From assembly GCA_002270565.1 (NCBI GenBank), contig NQMI01000074.1, forward strand, positions 1-64,000: a DNA stretch of 64,000 bases, read 5' to 3'. Shown here piece by piece: positions 22,899-35,082 of the stretch. Within the stretch, counting starts at the first letter, position 1; each line of letters starts with the position of its first letter. The notes beneath the pieces are model-generated. The model saw only the letters and a program-made list of their open reading frames with translations, was not told where the DNA came from and ran no database searches. Source of the DNA: Stenocarpella maydis (lineage: Eukaryota > Ascomycota > Sordariomycetes > Diaporthales > Diaporthaceae). A program made the position numbers and the translations under genes.

Positions 22899-25613
22899 AT
22901 GGGGAGGGAGAAGAAAACATCGCTGGCGGCCGTGACCGCCGGCAGGACCGCGAAAGAGAGACATCAGAAAACGGCGAGGGACAACAACGCCTGCACGGCA
23001 CTCATCCGAACAGATCTGGTTGCCCTCCCGGAAAAGAACATCACGTCAAAGCACAAGTCTTACTTCCAGATTTTCGAGAATCATGACAAAAAGGAGAAGA
23101 AGCTCGAGTTCGAGGTACGCGGCACCGTCGCTACTCCCCTCATTCTGGACAAGCAGCTCACTCGACGCAGGTTACCACGAACAAGATCCCTCCGCCTGGA
23201 TTCGAATTCGTACCTATTGGGAACCCAGAGCTTACTAAAGCCTGCAAGGATCTCTCACGGGAGCGTGACGCCATGATCTTCATCGTCAGTGTATGTCAAA
23301 CCCAGTACCTTACTTACCATTTGCAGGACCTGTTTTTTAACGGCCGAACACATCCAGACGGCAAAGGATGCCAACGCAAATAAGCTCGCACTTCAGATGA
23401 GCCGAAGCGGCCACCATATCAGGCGTACTATTGTCGAGGAGGCGCGTGCTTTGATTGGCGAGGAAGATGCCCCGACACTCCCCAACTCAGGGGAGCCAGA
23501 GCCCATTCCTGACAGTCAGGAGGAGTACAATGCGCGAGCCGATGCTGCGCTCAGAGACCTTTTCCCACGCATACCGAATACGGATAGGCAGATGATCATC
23601 GAGCATGCTTTCAAGAAGGTCAGTACAAGATGCTCCGAGAAGCAAGAGTCGGTTGTAAACATATCATGATTTTTAGGGCGGAACCTTCCAAGGACAGCCA
23701 GTTGTGGGCATGGTGGAAAGCTTGCCCCTTTCACGGCGTGTGCAACTCGCCGTGCTAGCCCATATTCGCCACAACCACACCCGATATGATCAGCTCCTGA
23801 GGGAGGCTGGCTACCCAACCGCCAGAAAAGTCGTCGAGCAACATTGCTTAGACTTCCTCGTCAAGTGGCGAGGTGACGAAGAGACTGGGCGGGACCAGTT
23901 TGACGAGATCTTGCGTGAGGTTATTGTCTTGTCCGACGACTCAGACGAGGACTCGGAAGACGATGAGTCTAGCGACGAGGAGTTTGTGCGCATTCACGCG
24001 GCCTCGGGCTCCCAGGCTAAATTGACAGCTTCTCCCAGAGCTGGTAACTCTCCACGCAGACATACTTATCCGGTGCTCTCGAGGCCAACCAAGGCACTCA
24101 TACACAAGCATCCGATGTCATCTGCTGCTCAGGGCGGCTCATCCCAGCGAACAAAGCCGCAAAGATCTAAGAAGACTAACCGTGGCTTCAAGCGTTACGA
24201 GGCTGTGGCCAAGCGCTGGGAAGAGGCAGTAAACCGCAACCGGTATAAGCAGAACGCTGTCGCGGTCGGACATGCTTCGCCCATGGACAGGATGCCCAGC
24301 CAGGGTCCCCGGCGGCTTCCCTCGCTTGAGATCATCTCACCTGTGCCTAGAGCTGAATCTCCTAGGCACCCATACGTGACTCTGGCTCCTTCACATCTCC
24401 ATCATGGTGGACACTATCAAAGCCAACCACATCGCCCAAATGACCGCCCCCCGGTTGCTGACTTCGAACCCCAGCGGCACGCGCCTGTTGCCAGCTATGC
24501 TGATCCTCAGTCTGCTCCCCAACCCGGATATCAATCTGTCCCATCGGAAGCAATGATTGTTGGGAGGCGTATAACTCGTGTTCCGGTCAGTTCTGATCGG
24601 CAATCGGGCCCGGCTCCGCTGAGATCCTATCACGAGGAGCTCAAGGACTACCTTGTTCCGTCTATCGAGCCTCCATCTCCTCACTCAGGACCGGACGTGC
24701 CACTGTTTGTGCGTCAAGTAATTCGTGGGGGACCCACAGATCCAGAGCAAGTGCCTTCTGGACGAAGTGTTCCTTACTCGCGCCCTCTACCTTTGCAAAT
24801 CTATACAGGAGACTTCAGGTATGACCAATCGCATCCTGGCAATGGTGGGCGACCGAGACCAGCAATGCCCTCGCACGTTGGCGAGCAGGTTGTGACGCAA
24901 CGCGAATACTACCATGGACCGCAACCAAACTTGGCAATGTCAGCGCCTGAACATGCAAGAAGGGTCTATCGTGTACGAGAACCCATAGAGGACAATCGTC
25001 GCTCGCGCGAGGTTCCCGTTATCGCCTCAAAACGCGTCATTCGCGTACAGAGAGAGGCCCCGCCCCCAGGGTCCTGGAAACCAGATCTGTCCCGGATGCG
25101 GGTGTTCAGCCCACCCAGGATGAACCAGTTCACTGCGCGCACCTTACCCTCGGTGGCCTATGAGAACGCTGAGCCTCGTCGCGTTTTCTATAGAGAGGCC
25201 AGCGCTTCCCGGTTCGATGGATACGAGCAAGGCCCAGGCTCAAGCTCTGCGCAGCTACATCAGCGCGAAGCCACCCGGCCACCATCCCCAGGCTTCTGGC
25301 AAGGAAGCACGTTCAACCGACCAGATGCGCTTGCTCCTGTTCGTCCAACAGGAACAGCGGTACATCAGGGTTATCCGTCCCGTCCGATGTTCCATGAGAT
25401 GAGTCCCACTCATCAAGTCGTTGAGGGATATAATCACAGAGGGCGAGTGAACATGTAATTTAAGTGGCGCCATTTTCACTAACAGTATTTTGCAGTCATG
25501 CGTATCAGGAGGCACCACAAACAACTCAGCATGCCCGGTCCGTGTCATCGGATGTTAAGTACATGCACGAGCAACCGGTCCCGAACCGAGATGTTGTAAT
25601 GCTTCGCCAATGA
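22899..25613 (+). CDS. DUF2293 domain protein with long disordered C-terminus
   Basis: Five exons: 22899-23114, 23171-23290, 23358-23618, 23677-25454 and 25496-25613, giving 830 residues. All junctions keep frame. The last intron (41 bp, GTAATT..TTTTGCAG, branch-like CACTAAC) removes an apparent stop at 25456 and adds about 38 residues. The N-terminal basic region leads into VTTNKIPPPGFEFVPIGNPELT. At about residues 170-270 a conserved block follows, LRDLFPRIPNTDRQMIIEHAF then LPLSRRVQLAVLAHIRHNHTRYD, as in fungal DUF2293 proteins. An acidic Asp/Glu/Ser run follows, then about 450 Pro/Arg/His-rich residues. No catalytic motif is seen and the function is unknown; nucleic-acid binding would be a guess. 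Confidence 0.82.
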
Positions 25614-28160
25614 CACTAATACCACAACATATGGGCGACGGCCATGCGTGTACGCGCAGCAAGGACCAACTCGCACGGTCGTATGTTGGAACTCCCTCTG
25701 GGCTGGGTCTCAGAAAAGGGCAATGAATGTGTCAATGGTGAGGTAGTGCGGTCGAGCTTGGAAAGAGTCGGCCATGTGTTTTATATGCATAGCATGGTGT
25801 TCTGGTTCAGCATTTGCATTCCGGCATCCAGGAGGCAAACATGCTATGGAAGGGAATTCGCGGGGTTACCACGCCTGGATCAGTAGCAAATGAATGGAAA
25901 GCGAGGTCCGCGTGACTCGAATAATCCACCTTGGAATGGCGTAGCAGCATATCATTAGATATCCATGATGTTGTCGGCAACTCATGTAATGATGTCAGTG
26001 CGTGGTCTACAGTGAAGAGGTTCAAAACAGGCCCGGTGACTGTATGATATAGAAAATACACCGATCCCTGAAGTTGCAACACGGCCTCGAGGGCGGCACG
26101 TTCATTCAGTCCAGGCCAAGGTATGTACAGTCTCGCATGGAGGTGACCTAGAATGAAGCGGTGCCCGATGCCAGGTTCCGTGCAGATATGCTCAGGATCC
26201 TTGCGAGTCTGCTTCCAAGGTCACAGCCAAATGAGCTTGGCGGACGCTTAATCTACTCCGTACCGAGGCGAAAGCAGGCCAAGTGCTCGCGCGACGAGAA
26301 TGCACCCACGCAGTTCAGGTCCTCTGTTGGCGAGATTGAGTAGTGTCTCCAAGAACATGACTAAATGAGGAAAGGGTATGTATAATAAGACGGCAATGAA
26401 GGCGTGGGCTTGGACTGGGAGCAGAGGTGAGGCTACCATGGTAATTCGTGCAACCGGGGCCTGGATCTTCCTTCCATCGGCAAAAATACACGACCCACCT
26501 GGCACTTGGGAATACGGATCTCAATGCGACCGCCCAGGTTCTGGCTCGACTACACACACTAGTGTAGCTCTTCTCCACAGGCTCGCCCGTTGCGAAGAAA
26601 TCACCGCAGGCTGCCTGGTTCTCGAACGCTGCCCCCCTGATGACAGGCCCGTCTGCACCACAGGGCGCTCGCGGATTGCTTGCACTGGGTCCCGGGTGCA
26701 GGTTCTGGCGGAGAAGAGTGCGCCGAAATGTCAGCAGCAGCTGCAGTGCCGGGTAAAAACAGGCAGGTAGCCAGCCACGTTCTGACTCGGCCGAAGAAGC
26801 TTTGCGGTCGAGAGATCGGCGGCCGTTCGCCCCTTAATCGAGAAGAGAAGGCAAATGCTTCTGCAGGGGCTTGATTTATTTACATACGGAGTAGTAGTCG
26901 TTGCCAAGCAGCAGGGCTATAGTGTCCCAATGGTCGGGTTCGGCGACAGTGACAGAGGCCACCGTCTGGTTCCAACGGGCTCACGATCAATCTGCTGTCT
27001 GGCTGTGCAGGCAAGCCTCTCTCGCAGGACGCTTCAGCCGGTGCGAATAATTGATATCTAGTGTGGTGTGTGTAGGTGGAGGCAAGGAATGAACATCAGC
27101 GACCATGGCAGGCTGCGAGCCCCCTGAGAGAGACGTGCCGCGCATCCATAATAATCTCGGCAGCCCACTTGAAATGGATTTTATTTGGAAGTGGATGGGT
27201 TCGGTGATGTCCCCCTGCGGCAAGGAAAGCACCGGCGCTAATCTACAGGCGAGATTAAACGCTCGCGACTGTGCGTTTCATTGACTTGTGCAGCAAGCTC
27301 GTGCAGGCTGGTGGCAGTTGTTTGGCCCAGCTCTGCACGCCCCCTGTCCCGGGCATGCAAGGTACGGCCAGGTACATGCGCCCTCTGATTTGCCCGTCCC
27401 GCAGACGCTCAGGGGGCCCCCCCCGAAAAGCCCCCCCCGGCAGGGCCCCCCGGTCCAGATTGGATGAAGGATGAACATTTGACGATGCCTCCTCAGAGCC
27501 GTCCCCCGGTCTGCTTCTCATTTCCCCGACCCGCCCTATCTTGGGTCTTGCCGGTGGGCGCTGCGTCGCTGCGTCGCTGCTGGTCTTGGGCCTTGGGGGC
27601 CTGGGCCGCTCTTCTTTGAGCCGCTTCCTCTTCTGCCGCCGCCTGGGTCGATCACTGTTTTGTCTCTCTTTCCTGTTCCTCATCAGGATCCCACTCCTCT
27701 TCTCACCACCGACCCTGCCTTGGCGTCCAGCTTCACCGACAGGACTTCGATGCTTGCCACATCCTCATAGTCGTCGTCCGCCCCGACAAGCCTGCCAGCA
27801 GGTCACACATTCGTTATATCCTGTCCTCGGTCCTTTTAAGTCACTCATTTTTATATAGTCGTTCTTGCTTATAGAACAGCCGCTCTTTCTCGAAGCACAG
27901 GCATTTGGAGTCTTGTCAATTGCCTCATTCCTTAATACTGCAAGCCAGCACAGCCAGTATCCTTGCACCTCGCCGCCCAGTCGCGCTGCCGCGACAACGA
28001 TCTCGACGACAGGGCATTGATTTCTGTAGGATCGGCTGTCTTGTTCTGGGACTCTGGCCCTCTTCTCACTGTGTCTGGACTCGGCAGACAACCAGTACCA
28101 AACGTGCCCGGCTTATCGAAAACCGTCTGATCTTCAGGCCTGGTGGCTCAAGGCGCAAGC
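25614..28160. other. Intergenic region, no gene supported
   Basis: 2.5 kb without a credible reading frame. It holds two TACTCCGTA/TACGGAGTA motifs (26,254 and 26,885) and C-homopolymer stretches around 27,415-27,450. A pyrimidine-rich zone before 27,900 is probably the promoter/5' leader of the next gene. Confidence 0.5.
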
Positions 28161-30485
28161 ATGGACGGGATGAACTACGCACACCACCTGGGGCCCAGGG
28201 TTCCCCTGAGGAGGAGTCTCGACGCTCGATCTGGTCAGGAGAAGGTGGGAAGGGCTTGGGGCGTCATCCCTACCCGTGTGGTCGGCCGGTCCTCAGGCTC
28301 CTCGGACTGCAGCGACAGCACATCGTCAAACACCTGCGAGAAGCCCACCAACATGAACCTGCCGACCACCATCACTGTCGCTGCCTTGTGAGTCAAACTC
28401 ATTCCGCGGTGGATTTTGCAGGTATGGCATGCTGATAGTTGTCAAGGGTCCCGATCGTCATAGTGTTTGCATGTGTTCTTTACTACTTCCACCGCAGAAA
28501 TATCAAGCGCCAAGCGTTGGAGGATGCCAATGAGGCACACAAATCATTAGATTTTGGTGTCGAGACCAGCAGTTCCAAGTCGAAGCGCAAGAGTGTCCTC
28601 GGTCTTGGTGAAAAGTCAAAGAAGACCCGTGGTCTGTCGCTGGACATGAACCTGTCGAGTCCCTACCTGCTGCCTGAGCACGTCCAGGGCTCGCGAGAGT
28701 CGATGCACTCGCTTGCCAAGACACTGCACCAGCCCGACGACCCGTACCGACCGGTTGCTTCCTACGCAAGCGAGACTGCCTCCATCCGCTCCATGGAAAA
28801 GTCCGGCCGATACACCCCGTCCATGACAACAACCTCGACAAAGCGCGTATCCCGCCAGTCCTACGTCTATCCGAAGTCTCCTGGCCACCCACAGCCCACT
28901 CCTCTGAGACAGAACTCTTACCCAAAGTCACCTTCTCCTCTGTCACCCAGTGCCTCGTCGTCAGTGACGGCTGTTGAGTCTCCAGCCTCGGAATTTGTGA
29001 AGGAACCGACCGTTCCGGAACATGAGCCTATGCCGCAGCACGATACTTCTTCCGCCCCTGTCATCCCGGAAATCCAGCAGCCAGCACCGGTGGCGCAGAG
29101 GGGTGCTCCCGAGCCGGCGAAGCAGCTGAACATGCCCGACTTCTCCAACCACGCCAGCAGCGAATCGGTTGATGATCTCGCCATGAGGTCGACCGCGAAC
29201 AGCGGCATCGGCCTCGGCGTGTTGGACGGTCCCCAAGCCCCGAAGCAGAACTCTCCTATCGCCGAGGTCGCTGTCAACGCTGGTCCTGGTCATCAGAGTG
29301 TTAGTGTAGCAATTGAGTACACTGAGGACTACGTGGACTACCCCGTCCCACCGACAATCGAGGAGCCGCAAGAAGAGGAGCGTGGGCGTGGGCGTGTCCG
29401 CGAGAGTGCTCTTGGCCTTCCCGCTCAGAACAGCAACCGCCTGTCCATTGGATTCCGGCCTCTGCCCCCAGATGAGGTGATCGAGTCTGAGGACCCGGAG
29501 ACGCGGGCTAACCGCATTCGATCCTTCTACAAGGAATACTTTGAGGACAAGGACCCCAACAGACAAACACAGTACGCCCCGGATGGTGCAAACCAACTGG
29601 GAGATGGCGCCTACTTCGACCCTGATACTAACCAGTTCATCATGCCATACGCGCAGCCTGTTGGCCGTCGTGCGATGACACCTCCTCCGTCCGGATCTCG
29701 CTTCCCCGGCCCCCGGGGTCCCGGGCCCCGAGGCCCTGGACCAAGGGGCCCTGGATCGCCCGGCGGACCCAGAGGGCCATTCCGCGGCCGGCCCCACGCC
29801 GGCTCTGTCAGTGGCATGAGCATGCCACGTGCAGGCTCGGCCATGTCTTTTGGACCACGGCCTGACTCCTCTGCATCGCATCGTGGTCCCCGCTCAGGCT
29901 CCGCCATGTCCGGGAAGCCCAAGAAGCCGCTGCCGCCACCCGCTCCTCTGAACACCTTGCCTACCCCATCCAAGCTCACAGACGACCATTTCTCTCTCAT
30001 CAATGCCGCCGACTTCGCTCCTCCAGAGACCTTCAGCGACCGCGTGTCTGGAAGGTCCCAGAGCCCTCTGGGTGAGCGTCGGCCTTACGCACCCAAGCTT
30101 CCTGCCGCCTCACCACTCGTGAGCACGTTTGACGAGATGGCCGCTCTCCCTAGCCCGTAAGTACCGAGTTCCACCATCAGTCCGCTTTTGTGCAATTCAC
30201 TAACCCTTCCGAAACAGTCACATGATGCGGAAGTCCGGCACGTTTACTGCTCTTGACTTCGCTCCTCCACGCAAGTTCAAGGACCCTGAGGCGATGAGTG
30301 ACGCGGGTTCCATCAAGTCCAACCGCAGCGGCGTGTCGCAAGCAGCTAGCTACGCCATGCGCAGCGGCGCCGGTCGTGTCAGCCGTCTGCCCGGAGATGT
30401 TATTTTCACCCAAGACGCAGCAATGGATTCACTGAAGCCGACGTGGAACATTGGTGGTGTAGACACGAAGAAGAGTCAGCCTTAA
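28161..30485 (+). CDS. Single-pass membrane protein with Pro/Ser-rich tail, function unknown
   Basis: Three exons: 28161-28387, 28447-30156 and 30218-30485, giving 734 residues. The first intron splits the membrane segment and splicing joins VAAL to VPIVIVFACVLYYF. One hydrophobic helix lies at about 70-90, followed by the basic HRRNIKRQ, which favours a cytosolic C-terminus. No signal peptide is seen. The tail is low-complexity, rich in Pro/Ser, with PGPRGPGPRGPGPRGPG at about 495-515 and a conserved-looking RIRSFYKEYFEDK. The chosen start is the first ATG; ATG 28353 (MNLPTT), just before the helix, is an alternative and would place the helix at the N-terminus. Similar single-helix Pro/Ser-rich proteins are common in Pezizomycotina; I cannot name this one. 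Confidence 0.75.
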
Positions 30486-33400
30486 GGGGCCCAAACCCCT
30501 TCTGGGGATGGTTGATTGTACATATTGCACAACCTAGACTCTCGAGGGGGGGCTCATAAAAACTGCTTGACAAACATAACTAGGTGTTTTATGGCGCGGC
30601 GAACATGGCAGCACTGGCGAACCAAAGCATACGGCCAGACCATATCAACTGGCCCAGGTGCAACGGAGTTGATGATTTGGATTTGACATTTTGTTCGATA
30701 TATTCTCGCGAGGGCTGCTTCCCCCCTCTTGACGCGACAAATACCCTGCAAAACAACATAGTGGTTAATGTCTGCTGCCGCCCGCGGGTAGAAAGGCGGG
30801 GCGCAGCCTGTCAAATGGCATCTGGCCCTCGCTGGCACGAACTGCATCTATAGAGGAGTGTACCTAGGGAAATTCCTGTGTTTTATATAATTTTTAACAA
30901 TGCTAGAAAAGACTTCGGAAGAGGTCTAAACTGTCTCTTCCACTCGCTCAGCTCGTCCACTTTTTCCCTATATTCTTTTGATGTCGTCAACGAGGTGCTC
31001 ACTACGTAGAATACCGATGCGACAAGCCCTCGGGCTTTTTGGTCTCAGCTGAATGCAGCCCTCGGCGGCAACCCGGCCTGACTAGACTAAAGCGCTGGAA
31101 TCACACGTTGCGCACACAGGCTCACAGCCGCACCGGCCGTCGAAACTCTGTTTCGCGTAGTGAGGCAGCCCCGCCCACTGCACTCATCCAACATTCCTAG
31201 CCATGTGCGCCGCTCTGGGCGAGTGTTGGGGGTTGGGGATTTTTCCACATAAACATCCGCCGGCTACTTACTTGCCACCTAGGTGCGTACTGGCCCGTCC
31301 ACCGTCTTATTAATAGTATATGATGTCGGGTGAGAGATGTGTAGTCCAAGCCCCTCTCCCCTGTGCCATCAGCCATCCAATCCCTATCGGCGATCGACCT
31401 CTGGCCCCCAACGAACCCTGGGGTTATGACGTGAGCTTGTGTGTTTGTGCCCCGGGGGTACACAGTATAGAGGGAACGGGGGCTATAAACCGTCGGTGTT
31501 AATGGCTGTGGCGTTTCCTGGGATAAAAGAGCCGGCCAGGAGCAATGCGAGACGTCATTTCTCCAACGGTTGCATTTTGACAATATGGATGGGATCGAGT
31601 TGGGCCCCTCGAGGGGGCAAGTGAGCGCCGAGAGGCGGCCGAGGGCTCTGTGTGAATGAATGCAGCTTGCTTGCGAACAAGGCATCCCGACGGCATGTCT
31701 CCATGGGGCGGCAGGATAGCCGGCTTCGTTAAAAACACCTGTGGAACAATAGGCTCTGTGGGAATGGATCACGAGGTAGTCAACTGCGGGATCATCAACG
31801 CAGGGATATACGGTTGTGAGATAAGCTACTCAGCTGCGACTTGGATGGCTGGTCGGTCTGAGGGGCTGACTGCCTAGTCTAGCAGGTAGAGGCCAGTACG
31901 CGTACTATATTAGTCCTATACCGTCGGACGAGAGGCGGTGACACTGGAAGCAACGAGTGGGAAACACATGTTCTGTGTGTGATGTGCACGACGGCGTAGC
32001 TTTTCATCCCACCTTCGCCCCCAGAGGATGCGTGCACGCGTGATGGTGGGTGTGCAGCAATGCCGTCTGAGAGGCTGGACCGTCGTATGATGAGACAGGG
32101 AACGGTCTGTATTGTGCATGCAAGGGTTTTTGTTGCCTCTCTCGCGGGCTCGGGCGTGCGTGGGATGTGGTCGTCGCTCACAGATGCCCATTCCATACAT
32201 GAATGACTACGAATACGGAGTACAGACCACCACAGTCACAGTTGACGATGGTTCCGCACAATGGAGACGCCGAAGCACTACATGGTCATCAAGTAGCATG
32301 GCTCGTTGCTTGGGGTGGCCGGCCCTACTGCCCCTACTATGTAGGCTATGCGTCAAGCCTGGGCTGCTGTAGCACCGCATGATGGTCTAAGCATCATCCA
32401 TGCATTGCATCAGGGAGGGTCTCGGCCAGGGCTTTAGGTGCTGTCTCTACAGGTGAACATGGCATTGATATGTATCCAGAACGCTCTACCGCCCAAAGTG
32501 GTCATGACCGGTTTCAGCATCGCATGGGGCCGGATGGGGGTCTCCCTTATTTGGCGATCTCGCCTACTTGAAGTCTATCATCCATCCATCGGCGTGCAAA
32601 GGCCATAGAAACAGTCTCGACCGGCCGCGCCAGAGCAGCATCCGACCGCGACAGCAACAGCAAAACCCACCAGAGATTGCTCAATCGGCCACGGGCCGTA
32701 TCCAATCCGACAGTCTTGGAAGGACACGGTTCTTGTCCCACGGACAGACGAGCACACCAGCTCACCTGACGTATCCCAAGAGGTGGAGGAGAAGAACAAA
32801 CAAAAAGAGGGCCTCGGTTGATTGGTCGTCAAAAGAGCCGCCGGCTGACCTGCGAACCACGAGATTGGCACTGGGGACGCAGGGAGCAACACGAGACCTA
32901 CTGGGCGAGCCCAGTGAGGAGGAAGACAAGCTGAGGCTCGCCTCCCTCGTGGTTTGGAAGCCGGCGTCTCTCAGGGTCGGCTATTATACGGACGAGCCGA
33001 CAGCCTGACCACGGCGGCGTCCTAGGACGCAGCTCAACAGGGCCGGATTACGGCCGCACCAGGGACACGGACAGACCAAAGACGCGCGAAGAAGCGACGG
33101 GCAGAACAGGATCGTCAGTCTCCAAGGCCAGGGCGCAGGGCCAGCAGAAGAGAGCAAATGTCAGCTCCACCTGTGCGAGATTAGCAATCCGACCCTCAGC
33201 AATCTGGACACACTGTTGGCTGCGAGTGAAACAAACGGGCAGGAAGAGGCACCATCAGCATTCTCACGCAGGGCTGCAACGACTGAACGACCACGACAAT
33301 ACGACCAGCCGAGGAGATCTGCATCACAAACACGGCGTCAGTGCCGATCCGAACAGGGACGGAGACGAGGAGCGAGACAGCCTCGGGCCAAGCCTGGCTC
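30486..33400. other. Intergenic region, no gene supported
   Basis: No reading frame with protein-like composition. The 3' flank of the membrane-protein gene, one TACGGAGTA (32,214) and mixed low-complexity sequence are present. Confidence 0.45.
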
Positions 33401-35082
33401 AGCAGTGATCTCACAGTGAGACGGAGCTACGCCAAGTACAGGAGGTACACTGACATGGCGGGCGGGGGGGGCTGTGGGGAACCGGCCACTCAGAGATCAA
33501 TACGACACACGCTCCGTCTTCTCGCTCACCCTCTGCATGAGCAGACAAGCCGACAAGCTCAGCACTCTTCCTCTTTCGGCCTGCCCCGCCAAGAGATCCA
33601 AACTCCAGGGGGGGGGGGCTGGCCACTGACGCTGCGCCCACCAGCTACTTGGTTAGCTGCATCCGCCATCCCCTGCACCTGGGCCCCCCGACCCTACCCT
33701 CTCTTCTGGGCCTGACCTCATCTTGGCTCCGCCAGTCCAACTTCCCAGACGTTCCAAAACGTTGCAGAGAGGAGACGAGAGGAGAGGGTGCCAAACGAAG
33801 TCTGCAAAGCCACCCTCCCACTCTCGCCCAAAAGATTTCCGACCTGACTGGCCGTTGTTGACCTCTTGACCCGTCACTCACTTCGGAAAAATCTGGGGGG
33901 ATCGGGCGTCTGCCATCCTCGCAACTGCCAGCCGGCTCGCTCGCCCCAGCGAGCGAACAAGCAACATCCATCTACCTGCATCTACCTGCTCCCGACCTCA
34001 GTCAGGATCCCGCCCTGCAAGCCGGGCGGTCAAGGCCACGAGTCTTCGCCCGCAGTTGGAGAGCGTATGTGCGTGCGCCTCTTGATTGATTGCCACGGCA
34101 CAAGGAGGAGAATAGTCCCGAGGGACGGTACACCACTCGCCACACCACACCCCATCCAAGCCACCAAGCACAACTCCCCGAGCCCGCCGACCTGCTTAGC
34201 CGGTCAACAGGAGGGAGCACGCTTGTCTGTACTTGTCTCGCCTACCCGGCACTACCATTATTACATTACCACACGACCTCTTTACCCCCGTCCAATTTTC
34301 CTCGTCCTCACCTGGTCCTGGAGAGTTCCCTTCATTCCTCTCCGCTCCCGACTGCGTCCCCCGGATACACAGCAGAGCTGCTCTCGACAGACAAGTAGTC
34401 GCGTCAACCCTTGGGCCGTTTTCGATCAGAGCATTCCAGCGCCGAGACCCCCGTGCCGCGGCCGCCCGAGCTCTGGACCGTCAATCTCCGCCCCTGCAGG
34501 CTGTCTGTCTCCTTTGGGGTTCTGGGGTTGGGGCGTCTATCTTGTCTCCTCAGCCGCCCAGCCCAGAATCGACTGGCTCTCCGACCATCTCGCGTGGCCG
34601 GCCATTGTTTGACGCCCAACTCTCTCGTCCCGCCACATCCAGCGGTTTTCTTTTTTTGCGGCGTCAATCCGCCCCCCTTTTTTTCTGCTGCACATCCACC
34701 ACGGCGAGACGCACTCTCAAACTATCGCACGTCCACCACGAGTCCCCAGCTTCCTCCGGCTCCACGTCTCACCAGGGACCTGCATCAGTCCCGTCGACTC
34801 GCCGCAGTCGACCCTCTTGACGAACTCATTCAATCAGGTACGCTCACCGATGGACCCTGTCAATGCGTTGTCACTCGCTCCTCTGCCCTCACCCTCTGGC
34901 CCCTTCGCGCTTCACCCAAGCATTCTGTATCACCGCCACGCGCCTGTTTGATGTTTTTGTCTGTCGATCCGCGGCGTCTCGTTACCTTATCTGCGCCTGC
35001 CTCACCTTGCATCCTCTACTTGTCCTCGCGCGTCGGATCCCAACATGTCTCGTGAATTCTTTTGCCGCGCAGCATCGCTAAC
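33400..35082 (+). promoter_or_regulatory. Long C/T-rich leader upstream of the sensor-like gene
   Basis: About 1.7 kb of strongly C/T-rich DNA on the plus strand precedes the ATG at 35083. It contains open frames (for example 33866-34612 and 34411-35055) whose composition is Pro/Ser/Arg-rich in every frame, as expected for pyrimidine-rich leader DNA, not coding. Fungal cell-wall and signalling genes often have long 5' leaders with upstream ATGs; that role is inferred here. Confidence 0.4.

Noticed and set aside
28961..29881. 306-codon minus-strand frame
   Set aside because: It is antisense to the well-supported membrane-protein gene and has no motif of its own.
33866..35055. Overlapping plus-strand open frames of 195-248 codons
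   Set aside because: Three frames are open at once in pyrimidine-rich DNA and all give Pro/Ser/Arg-rich text. This looks like a long leader or promoter.
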